DNA of 64,000 nucleotides from Prevotella sp. (GTDB lineage Bacteria; Bacteroidota; Bacteroidia; Bacteroidales; Bacteroidaceae): the NCBI GenBank assembly GCA_022641735.1, contig JALCDQ010000007.1, forward strand, positions 42,571 through 106,570, written 5' to 3'. Of this stretch, positions 52,316-59,057 are shown one piece after another (within the stretch, counting starts at the first letter, position 1; the number at the start of each line of letters is the position of its first letter). A program made the position numbers and the translations under genes. Below the pieces are notes generated by a model. It worked only from the letters and a program-made list of their open reading frames with translations, was not told the DNA's origin and searched no databases.

Positions 52316-52792
52316 TTATTGTAAATTGGGAATGATATAACTGAGAACATCCTTGATGTCGGCTTTGGAAGAGCCTTCCTTGATGGCGAAAAAGATAGTA
52401 TCGTCGCCGGCAATGGTGCCCAATATCTCAGGAATATCACTGTTATCGATGTTGAAAGCGATAGAACTGGCATAGCCGGGACGGGTCTTGATGACGCCCA
52501 TGTTGCCTGAATAGTTGAGTGAAACGAAGCCGGGAGCCTGCAACATCTCAGTTGCCGGGCGTGGTTTCGATACCCGTTTGTACATCGTTTCATTAGGGAG
52601 CACATAGACGGATTTACCATTCATGCTGGAAGCCTTTGCTATTTTCAATTGCTTGAAATCACGGCTGAGAGTGGCTTGCGTGAGCTTGAAACCGTCTTTG
52701 GACAACTCTTTCAGTACTTCTTCCTGACTGCCTAGCTCCTTGCTGGATATGAGCATCTTCAGGACTTCTATTCTTCTATTCTTCTGTTTCAT
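52316..52792 (-). CDS. argR: Arginine repressor
   Basis: A 158-residue ArgR: an N-terminal winged HTH (about 1-75: S-S-K-E-L-G-S-Q-E-E-V-L-K-E-L, T-Q-A-T-L-S-R-D-F-K-Q-L) and a C-terminal hexamerisation/arginine-binding domain (about 85-155) with G-T-I-A-G-D-D-T-I-F (usual GTIAGDDT motif). First gene of the cluster and preceded by repeated TGCATA/TATGCA half-sites, so it is likely autoregulated. Confidence 0.95.
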   Translation of the reverse strand: MKQKNRRIEVLKMLISSKELGSQEEVLKELSKDGFKLTQATLSRDFKQLKIAKASSMNGKSVYVLPNETMYKRVSKPRPATEMLQAPGFVSLNYSGNMGVIKTRPGYASSIAFNIDNSDIPEILGTIAGDDTIFFAIKEGSSKADIKDVLSYIIPNLQ

Positions 52793-52804
52793 GAATTGTA
52801 TTTA

Positions 52805-52933
52805 TATGCAAATTGTGAGTGCAAATATACAAAATAATCTCTGATTATGCAAGAAAATACCTTTTAAAATGCATATTTTGACTTATTTTTGCATAAAATC
52901 GGCTATAAATGCATAAATATGCAATCTTATGCA
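52805..52933. promoter_or_regulatory. Cluster of ArgR-like half-sites
   Basis: TATGCA or its complement TGCATA occurs at 52805, 52846, 52870, 52890, 52910, 52918 and 52928. The pair at 52910-52923, TGCATAAATATGCA, has the half-site geometry of the classical ARG box (TGAATA..TATTCA) with C in place of A. They lie between argR and the divergent thioesterase gene and overlap the argR promoter. Confidence 0.65.
52822..52829 (-). promoter_or_regulatory. -7 element (TATATTTG) of argR
   Basis: Minus-strand TATATTTG, 30 bases before the argR ATG. The -33 position 20 nt upstream reads CTTG and overlaps the TATGCA at 52846-52851. Confidence 0.55.
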
Positions 52934-52949
52934 TTATTATTCCTTGTTT

Positions 52950-52980
52950 TTTGTATTCTCAGATATTATGTTTATCTTTG
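52950..52980 (+). promoter_or_regulatory. Promoter of the thioesterase gene
   Basis: TTTG (52950-52953), 19 nt, TATCTTTG (52973-52980), 30 bases before the ATG. The nearest TATGCA half-site is 17 bases upstream of the -33 element. Confidence 0.8.
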
Positions 52981-53009
52981 CTGAAGTTTATCAATTCAGA
53001 ACATAGATT

Positions 53010-53390
53010 ATGCTTAAAGAAGGATTATCACATAGCAGTAGGCTCATCGTAAATGAACAAAATACCGCCAAAATGATGGGTTCAGGCGACATGCCGGTGC
53101 TTGCTACGCCTGCCATGATGGCTTTGATGGAAAATGCCGCTATGCTTGCGGTGGCTGAGGAGTTGGAAACAGGGCAGACGACAGTAGGCGGTCACATCGA
53201 GAGTTCTCATTTGATGCCTTCGCCGATAGGTGCAGAAGTGGTGGCCACCGCTATATTATATAAGGTGGAAGGCCGCAAACTGTATTACCATCTCTCTGCC
53301 CGGATGGGCGATGCGGTGATAGGTGAGGGGGAACACTTGCGTTTTATAGTTGACCGTGAGCGTTTTCTTGCGAAGATTTCTGCTAAATAG
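53010..53390 (+). CDS. Hot-dog thioesterase (FlK-like)
   Basis: A 126-residue hot-dog protein of the fluoroacetyl-CoA-thioesterase-like family: V-L-A-T-P-A-M-M-A-L-M-E-N-A-A at about 30-44 (central helix with the catalytic Glu), T-T-V-G-G-H-I-E-S-S-H at about 57-67. In most species these hydrolyse unknown acyl-CoAs. It is monocistronic with its own promoter and a very strong terminator. Confidence 0.85.
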   Translation: MLKEGLSHSSRLIVNEQNTAKMMGSGDMPVLATPAMMALMENAAMLAVAEELETGQTTVGGHIESSHLMPSPIGAEVVATAILYKVEGRKLYYHLSARMGDAVIGEGEHLRFIVDRERFLAKISAK

Positions 53391-53393
53391 AGA

Positions 53394-53436
53394 AACAAAG
53401 AAGGCAAAGGATGAATCCTTTGCCTTCTTTGTTTCA
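53394..53436 (+). terminator. Perfect 19-bp terminator stem after the thioesterase
   Basis: AACAAAGAAGGCAAAGGAT (53394-53412) pairs without mismatch with 53415-53433, a two-base gap between arms, 3 bases after the stop codon. The T-rich end of the stem can act as the U-tract in either direction. Confidence 0.8.
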
Positions 53437-53477
53437 TCTTATTTCAAGATTCTGTATTACATCTGTTTTCTTGCCTG

Positions 53478-54224
53478 TTATTGGTTGGCTGCATCCTGCA
53501 AGGTGTGTAGAAGGTAATCTTGTTTCTCGCTATCGGTTCCGTCTACAATGGTGCGGACAATGCCTTTGGAGTCTACTATTACTGTTACAGGAAATCCATT
53601 GGTTACAAATTTGCTGATAAGTTGCTTGTCGCAGGTTATCTGATGATATTTGAATCCGCGTTCTTTCACGACGGTCGCTATCTGTTCGGGCGAGTTGAAG
53701 GTTACTGCCAGATAGGTGGCATCGGGCACTTTGTCCATCCATGAGCTTAATTCGGGCATTTCTCTCTTGCAGGGACCACAACCGGTGAACCAGAAGTTGA
53801 TGACCATAGGGTGTCCTAAGGTCGACTTTTCGGTATATACATTGCCTTCGGTATCGGTGGCGGTGAAGGCTGGCATCGGTTCTCCGATTTTGGGTCTTGG
53901 CGATGTTTTGGCATCGGGCACATACTTAAAAACGAGGGTTCCGCTTCTGCAGATTTGACGGATGAGGTCTGGGTCTTTTACTCTGGATGCGGGAATTTCC
54001 CACTTCAGGTCTTCTTCAGTCAGCTTTTCCGGATGGTCATAGCGGGCAACGCATATGTTGCCCATGCCCATCCAGTAGACGGTGTCTTGTTGTAACGATT
54101 TCGGGGTGAGTATGAAAAAATGGTCACCTGCCATTGTTCTGCAATTCAGCAGTCTTGTCTTGTCTTGTGCGTTGATGCTTGTTGCGAAAAACAGAATAGC
54201 CATCAGCGTAATAGCTTTTCTCAT
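53478..54224 (-). CDS. TlpA/thioredoxin-like periplasmic protein
   Basis: A 248-residue protein with a signal peptide (1-20, ending S-I-N-A-Q). The N-terminal region (about 25-105) is of unknown fold. The thioredoxin-like (AhpC/TlpA) domain (about 110-245) has the redox pair C-G-P-C in N-F-W-F-T-G-C-G-P-C-K-R-E-M-P and the cis-Pro region G-F-P-V-T-V. It acts in the periplasm as a disulfide reductase or oxidase. Together with the BI-1 gene 21 bases upstream it forms a two-gene unit. Confidence 0.88.
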   Translation of the reverse strand: MRKAITLMAILFFATSINAQDKTRLLNCRTMAGDHFFILTPKSLQQDTVYWMGMGNICVARYDHPEKLTEEDLKWEIPASRVKDPDLIRQICRSGTLVFKYVPDAKTSPRPKIGEPMPAFTATDTEGNVYTEKSTLGHPMVINFWFTGCGPCKREMPELSSWMDKVPDATYLAVTFNSPEQIATVVKERGFKYHQITCDKQLISKFVTNGFPVTVIVDSKGIVRTIVDGTDSEKQDYLLHTLQDAANQ

Positions 54225-54245
54225 GCGGCTTTCTCCTCGTCGGCT

Positions 54246-54962
54246 TTAGTTGCTGCTTCTGCCAAAGATTCGGAGCAGATAGAGGAACAGGTTGATGAAG
54301 TCGAGATAGAGACTCAGCGCTCCCATAAGGGCTAACTTCTGCGCTCCTTCGCCCATATCCTCCTGCATTGCCAGCATTTGCTTGATTTTCTGACTGTCGT
54401 AGGCGGTCAGACCAACAAATATCAGCACGCCGATATAACTCAATATGAGGTCAAAACTGCTGCTTTTGATGAAGATATTCACTACGGTCGCAATGATGAG
54501 GCCTATCAAAGCCATGATGAGAAGCTTGCCTAATTTGCTCAAATCGGCCTTTGTGAAATAGCCGATAGCTGCCATTGCGCCGAATGTTCCGGCAGTGATG
54601 AAGAACACTTTAGCGATGACCATCGGGGCATAAGCTACAAAAATGACCGACAAGGTGGCACCGTTCAGCACCGAATAAAGCACGAAGAGCAGGGTGGCAG
54701 TCGTCAGAGAGAGGCGGTTGATGGCACCGGAAACGGTGAAAACCAAGGCTAACTCTGCGATGATAAGCCCCCACATAATCCATGAATTACTGAAGATAGC
54801 AACCATCAATCGTGGTGAAGAGGCTACCCCAAAAGCAGTGACAGCCGTCAAAACGAGGGCCAATGTCATCCATACATATACTTTACGCATCAGTGCGGGG
54901 AAAGCTAAAGACATGGAGCCTTCCTTTTCCCTTATCATTCTTTCTAAATCGTTCACTTCCAT
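54246..54962 (-). CDS. Bax inhibitor-1/YccA family membrane protein
   Basis: A 238-residue protein with seven membrane helices. Family marks: M-R-K-V-Y-V-W-M at the first helix, and the last helices with L-T-A-Y-D-S-Q-K-I and S-L-Y-L-D-F-I-N-L-F-L-Y-L-L-R at the end (conserved Asp pair for pH-dependent calcium leak). Inner membrane. A -7 element TATCTTTG lies on the minus strand at 54992-54999. Confidence 0.92.
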   Translation of the reverse strand: MEVNDLERMIREKEGSMSLAFPALMRKVYVWMTLALVLTAVTAFGVASSPRLMVAIFSNSWIMWGLIIAELALVFTVSGAINRLSLTTATLLFVLYSVLNGATLSVIFVAYAPMVIAKVFFITAGTFGAMAAIGYFTKADLSKLGKLLIMALIGLIIATVVNIFIKSSSFDLILSYIGVLIFVGLTAYDSQKIKQMLAMQEDMGEGAQKLALMGALSLYLDFINLFLYLLRIFGRSSN

Positions 54963-55065
54963 TTTTTGTTTCTTTATTTGTTAATCCGTGGCAAAGATAA
55001 GCATTGTTTCTGGATTTTGATAATGCCATCTCTTGAAATTAACATTATTTGTGCAGTCTTACGGC

Positions 55066-55491
55066 TTATTTGTCAATATCATATTTCGGGGCGAATTTCA
55101 CCTCTGCTTTCTCGCTGAAAGCGTGATGAAGGGTCCTGCCGGTGCCGTTGCGCTTGCCGGAAGGCTGAAAACGGCACTTCACGCCTTTGATGTTCGTGGC
55201 GATGCTGAAGTCTTCGGGCTTGTCGGCCGACCGGCTTTCAGCCACTAGGCGGAAGCGTCCGAACCCGTCGATGGCTACGGTCTTGCCGTCTTGGAGCATG
55301 TCGGTCATCACGTCAACGAGGGCATCCATCATGCCTTTCACCTCTCCATGGGTGAAAGTTGTGTTCTCTTCAATCTTCCGCGCAATGTCTTCGGTGTGGG
55401 CATTGCCTGTTGATACGGTCTTGGCAAACCACTTTCCATTGGCTGCGCTGCCGCTACATTTGTTTTGCATAAGTTTGATTAATACTGCCAT
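55066..55491 (-). CDS. HU-like DNA-binding protein
   Basis: A 141-residue protein of the HU/IHF fold as elaborated in Bacteroidota (HU-HIG-like). The HU-like core (about 30-125) has D-I-A-R-K-I-E-E-N-T-T-F-T, V-A-I-D-G-F-G-R-F and the DNA-arm-like G-V-K-C-R-F-Q-P-S-G-K-R. Many paralogues exist in these genomes, so it is one nucleoid protein among several. No operon partners. Confidence 0.85.
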   Translation of the reverse strand: MAVLIKLMQNKCSGSAANGKWFAKTVSTGNAHTEDIARKIEENTTFTHGEVKGMMDALVDVMTDMLQDGKTVAIDGFGRFRLVAESRSADKPEDFSIATNIKGVKCRFQPSGKRNGTGRTLHHAFSEKAEVKFAPKYDIDK

Positions 55492-55574
55492 TTTTTGTTG
55501 TTTATTTGTTGATTAAATATCTTTTATTTTGCTTGAGATAACACCTTATTATATTAGTAACGATTACTTGCTTT

Positions 55575-55659
55575 GTAAAACAGCCTGTTTTACTCGATGA
55601 ATCAGCCTGTTTTACTGAGTAAATCAGCCTGATTTACAAGATAAGTAACGGCACTTTAC
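55575..55659. repeat. Array G: four 19-nt units, 22-nt period, with the same flank as array E
   Basis: Units at 55575, 55597, 55619 and 55641: GTAAAACAGCCTGTTTTAC, ATGAATCAGCCTGTTTTAC, GTAAATCAGCCTGATTTAC, ATAAGTAACGGCACTTTAC; spacers TCG, TGA, AAG. The flank ATAACACCTTATTATATTAG at 55538-55557 matches 18 of 20 bases of the flank at array E. CGATTACTTG just before unit 1 also precedes array D. Confidence 0.88.
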
Positions 55660-55714
55660 ATCGTAACCAGTCATTGAGCGTTTCCCAATCCATCGTTTGC
55701 TATATTTTAAAGGG

Positions 55715-56605
55715 CTATTTTTTCAGCGTTTTCAGGGCCTCTTTTGCGCTTGCCTTAATATCCTCGTCCTTGCTGTTTGTGAGCATTTGATAATATAGAA
55801 TAGCGTTTTTCTTGTCGCCTAATTGTTGATAGGAATAGGCGATATTGATGGTTATAATGTCGTCAGAAGGGTCTATCTCGTGGGCTTTCAACCCTACTTC
55901 GAGGGCCTGTTTGAAATCATTGGCGGCCGCCAAGAGGCCTACTTTGTCATTCAAGAAATAAATACTATTGGGATAATGATGGAGGACATCCTCCGTGAGG
56001 GCCATTGCGGCATCGTTTTTCTGCGCATCATACAACTGGGAGAAATAGTCCTGCATGCAGTCTCTGAGGAATTGCTGCCCTTCAGAAGGAGTTGCTTCGT
56101 TGTTGGTCCATTGCCATTTATTGCCGTTGATAATGGAGCGGTCGAGCACCCGATGCAGTTCTTTGAGGGCTGCATCATAGTCAAAATTGCTCAACAGAAG
56201 GTGGATTTTGCCAAAAGAGAGGTCCAATCGGTCAGGAAAACGCTGGATGCCTTCTTCGATTTTCGTTAATGCCGAATCCACGGAAGACCCTACATAGCTG
56301 TCTCCACCCGTGATGTATCCCACTACTTTTCCGTTCTTGTCCTTGAAAGAAAATGATTCTCCACTTGGCTCTTTATCAGTCAGTTGCAGGGTGGCATGGG
56401 CTGCCTTCAGCAGATAATAATTAAACCAAGCGGCATAAGTGTCGCCTGATACGCCCTCTTTGGTTTCCCATTCGGGTATGAGTTTCTGCAAACCGAGGGA
56501 GTCTTGCTTATCCACCATCTTTTGATAAGTGTCGAAATACGTTGCTTGAGCTGACATTCCCATTGCCGCAAGAGTCAAGATTACTGTGAAAATTGTCCTT
56601 TTCAT
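55715..56605 (-). CDS. Periplasmic TPR protein, unknown function
   Basis: A 296-residue protein with a signal peptide (1-21, ending S-A-Q). Helical repeats run through most of it, with clear TPR-like helices near the end (A-L-E-V-G-L-K-A-H-E-I-D-P-S-D-D, N-I-A-Y-S-Y-Q-Q-L-G-D-K-K-N-A-I). Next to a second TPR protein on the same strand, 113 bases apart, so they may work together. I do not recognise a specific family. Confidence 0.75.
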   Translation of the reverse strand: MKRTIFTVILTLAAMGMSAQATYFDTYQKMVDKQDSLGLQKLIPEWETKEGVSGDTYAAWFNYYLLKAAHATLQLTDKEPSGESFSFKDKNGKVVGYITGGDSYVGSSVDSALTKIEEGIQRFPDRLDLSFGKIHLLLSNFDYDAALKELHRVLDRSIINGNKWQWTNNEATPSEGQQFLRDCMQDYFSQLYDAQKNDAAMALTEDVLHHYPNSIYFLNDKVGLLAAANDFKQALEVGLKAHEIDPSDDIITINIAYSYQQLGDKKNAILYYQMLTNSKDEDIKASAKEALKTLKK

Positions 56606-56718
56606 GTTTTATATATTTTGTTAGTTAAGGAGCCGACAGCGCTTATTAGCGGGGCTTTATGCTTTTTTCGGAAAGTCTATCATAAGCCTTTCATCCTAGA
56701 GGAGATTAGGAGAAGCCT

Positions 56719-57918
56719 TTATTTACCTATCTTTACTTGCTCTCCGTTGTCGATTCTGCGCACCATGTCAGTGGTCATTTCTCCGGGAAAATTCTTCTTT
56801 AAGAGGGCATCGAGCTTGTCGCGGCCCTTGCTGTATGCCTTCACGTACTCTTCCAAATATTTCACTTCGCCAGTGAATTGCTTGTTGCTGGTGTAATAGT
56901 TGATGGCATCAATCATGGCATTTTCAAAAGTGTCGAGAGTGAAATCGGCCTTCCCGTTCTCCAAAGCATACTTGCTGCAACCGGCAATGAAGGCTACGTA
57001 ATAAGGTAGGGCTTTCTCGTCATTCATCATCTTGGCCTCATTCTTGCCGATAACCACATGGCTGTCGTTGGATGCATCCGACCATTTGAGGATGTAATTG
57101 CCGGCTTCATTGATTTTATCGGCTGTCAAATAATGATTGAGATAATAGTCTATGCAGCGCATCATATCACGGTTATGGTCATGAGCAACCGTTGCAGACG
57201 TGAATTCCACGACATTCGGGAGGTCCACTTCGCCGTCTTCGGTCTCCTTTTTCAAGGTCTCGATGCGCTTGGACAGCTCTTCGGCTTTCGCCTTGTCGCC
57301 ATTGTCCTCATAGTAGGTCTGCAGATATGCGGCCTCGTCAGTATATTCCTTGGAGTGCTCACCATAGTAGTCGCGGATGATGTTAAGTGCCAAAAGCTCG
57401 TGGAGGATGGCCTTCGCGTGGTCGCCACTGCCATTGGCAATTTCGGCAACGTGTATCTGAATTGCTGCCATATCATTGTCGTTCTCATGGAAAGTCTCAT
57501 AGAGGGCGAGGGCTTTCTCTGCATTCTGCAAGGCTGGACCATATAGGTTCTTGGAACCTTGATAAAGAGCAAGGTTGTCGAGCATGTAAGCGTATTTCTT
57601 GTTATTTGTGCTCACGTTCTGTCCATAGAGGTCTACCACCTTCTGAGCAGTCTCTATGGCTTTGTCCAACTGCTCTGTGCGATAGTAACATTTGCCCAAT
57701 TGCAGGAGGCTGAAAATGTAAGTGGAGTCCTTTTCTCCTACCTTTGCCTTCAGCGCATCGAGGTGCATCTGTCTGATTTCAAGTGATTTTGAGAAGTTCT
57801 CTTCTTGAAAAAGCTTGTTTGCAAGACTGTCAAGTTTCTCGATATTTGCTGATTGCGATTGTGCAAAAGCGGGCATTATGGAAAGTACAAACAAAAGGAT
57901 AAAAGTTAATTTCTTCAT
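56719..57918 (-). CDS. Periplasmic TPR protein, unknown function
   Basis: A 399-residue protein with a signal peptide (1-19, ending P-A-F-A-Q) and TPR repeats over about 25-215 (for example L-L-Q-L-G-K-C-Y-Y-R-T-E-Q-L-D-K-A-I-E, then A-L-Q-N-A-E-K-A-L-A-L-Y). The C-terminal 180 residues are helical with no recognised fold. First gene of the pair; own promoter. Confidence 0.75.
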   Translation of the reverse strand: MKKLTFILLFVLSIMPAFAQSQSANIEKLDSLANKLFQEENFSKSLEIRQMHLDALKAKVGEKDSTYIFSLLQLGKCYYRTEQLDKAIETAQKVVDLYGQNVSTNNKKYAYMLDNLALYQGSKNLYGPALQNAEKALALYETFHENDNDMAAIQIHVAEIANGSGDHAKAILHELLALNIIRDYYGEHSKEYTDEAAYLQTYYEDNGDKAKAEELSKRIETLKKETEDGEVDLPNVVEFTSATVAHDHNRDMMRCIDYYLNHYLTADKINEAGNYILKWSDASNDSHVVIGKNEAKMMNDEKALPYYVAFIAGCSKYALENGKADFTLDTFENAMIDAINYYTSNKQFTGEVKYLEEYVKAYSKGRDKLDALLKKNFPGEMTTDMVRRIDNGEQVKIGK

Positions 57919-57958
57919 TTTCTATCAATATTAGTAGACATTATTCAATTTAAAAAGA

Positions 57959-57989
57959 CAAAGATACGGATAGTCTTCGACAAATCAAA
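57959..57989 (-). promoter_or_regulatory. Promoter of the TPR gene pair
   Basis: Minus-strand TTTG (57986-57989), 19 nt, TATCTTTG (57959-57966), 40 bases before the ATG. Confidence 0.75.
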
Positions 57990-58389
57990 GCTTTTTAACG
58001 ATTTAATTTTGGATTGACAATATAATGTCTTAAGTGTAAAATAATGGGATACTTGGCCTTTCTCGAATTCAATTTTTACGTGTAAGTTATGCCGTTTTTG
58101 AATTCTGGTAAACGCTAAGAAAACACTCTCACGGCTTTTCTGAAATGCAGAAAATATAAGTTTTCACGGATATGAATAGGTCTTTCAGGGCATTATAGAA
58201 TGTCTGATGATTTGGCGGTAAACAACCATAGGCAGCTTTACAAATCGTTAACAAATTAACTTAAAACGGCTTGCAACTTTTATGCAAGTTACTGATGAAA
58301 TATACAAAAACGATTATAGGCATCAGACGTTTGGCCTTTTAAGTAGGTACGTTAGGCCTATTGAGGCGCTTATTTGGCCAAATGTGGAG

Positions 58390-58474
58390 GCTATTAATCG
58401 TAGTTTAGAGGGTGAAAAGCCATCTTTTATGAGGTCATTAACCGCTTTTTACAGGGTAAAAAGTAGCCTTTTAG
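58390..58474. repeat. Array H: degenerate 22-nt-period array
   Basis: Weakly conserved units at 58390, 58412, 58434 and 58456 (for example GTGAAAAGCCATCTTTTAT, GTAAAAAGTAGCCTTTTAG) with spacers AGG, GAG, AGG. Earlier positions in phase also look related (GCGCTTATTTGGCCAAATG near 58369). It appears to be a decayed member of the family. Confidence 0.6.
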
Positions 58475-58597
58475 GGTTAAATCCATAATTTTGAAAAACC
58501 GACCTCGCTGAAAATGCCCTTTTAAGGCGATATAAGCGACTTTATTTTTAGAGCTTCATAGTATGAAGCCTCGCCATTATTAGAGTCTCATATTCGA

Positions 58598-58615
58598 TTT
58601 GCATAATTATGCAAA
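58598..58615. promoter_or_regulatory. 18-bp perfect palindrome, ArgR-like half-sites
   Basis: TTTGCATAATTATGCAAA is its own reverse complement and contains TGCATA and TATGCA, the half-sites found before argR. A further TTTTGCATAAA follows at 58629. Not close to an obvious promoter. Confidence 0.5.
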
Positions 58616-58767
58616 AACGGCTTCTAGTTTTGCATAAAGTTAATCTGATATATTCAATTAACTAGCTGGCAAGAAGAAAAAAATAGGGCTCGATTTTATG
58701 GGATGTCAGCTTAGATAAAGTCTTTATTTCCCAAATTCTTAGAGTCTTGAAGTTTATTTAGCTGTAA

Positions 58768-58809
58768 ATTAAAAACAGGCGAGAATCAAGCTAATTGATT
58801 CCCACCTGT
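58768..58809 (-). terminator. Terminator after the second acidic peptide gene
   Basis: On the minus strand, a stem between 58796-58809 and 58775-58788 (two mismatches) is followed by a T-rich run. It marks the end of the 58.8-63.9 kb run. Confidence 0.7.
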
Positions 58810-58841
58810 CAAAGTACTATATTTATAATGAAACGATTACA

Positions 58842-59024
58842 TTATTCATCCCAATCTTCTTCGTCATCATTCTCATCCTCGATGGCCCAAGCGTCTCTCT
58901 TTTTAGCGCCTTGTCCAGGTACTTCTCCATCATGTACTTGCCAATCGCTATTTGAGCCCGCCATAATAACATTTAAATCTGCATTAATAACGTTGCATTC
59001 AGGTGCTATATAATCTTTATTCAT
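58842..59024 (-). CDS. Short acidic peptide, copy 2 (60 aa)
   Basis: 60 residues starting M-N-K-D-Y-I-A-P at the ATG 59022-59024; an ATG 18 bases upstream is possible but the copy-1 alignment favours this one. Features: a V-I-x-A-D-L-N-V-I-M-A-G-S segment, then G-Q-G-A-K, then a very acidic end (E-D-E-N-D-D-E-E-D-W-D-E). No signal peptide or membrane helix. It follows the 412-residue secreted protein by 33 bases, ahead of a terminator. I know similar short proteins (M-K-K-x-Y-I-x-P start, acidic end) from Bacteroidota genomes but no function for them. Confidence 0.8.
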   Translation of the reverse strand: MNKDYIAPECNVINADLNVIMAGSNSDWQVHDGEVPGQGAKKRDAWAIEDENDDEEDWDE

Positions 59025-59057
59025 TTTCTTTATTGTTTCCATTGTTTCTTCGTTTAA

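Larger units (their letters stand above)
57990..58767. other. Long intergenic region without a supported gene
   Basis: Nearly 800 bases with no convincing gene. It holds degenerate array H (58390-58474) and weaker 22-nt-phased matches upstream of it. It also has an 18-bp perfect palindrome TTTGCATAATTATGCAAA at 58598-58615 with a further TTTTGCATAAA nearby, and AT-rich sequence. The single plus-strand 68-codon frame (58282-58488) runs across the repeat and lacks coding signs. Confidence 0.6.

Noticed and set aside
58282..58488. 68-codon plus-strand open frame in the long intergenic region
   Set aside because: It runs across degenerate array H, whose 66-nt triple period leaves frames open by chance. 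No ribosome site, no similarity to known proteins.
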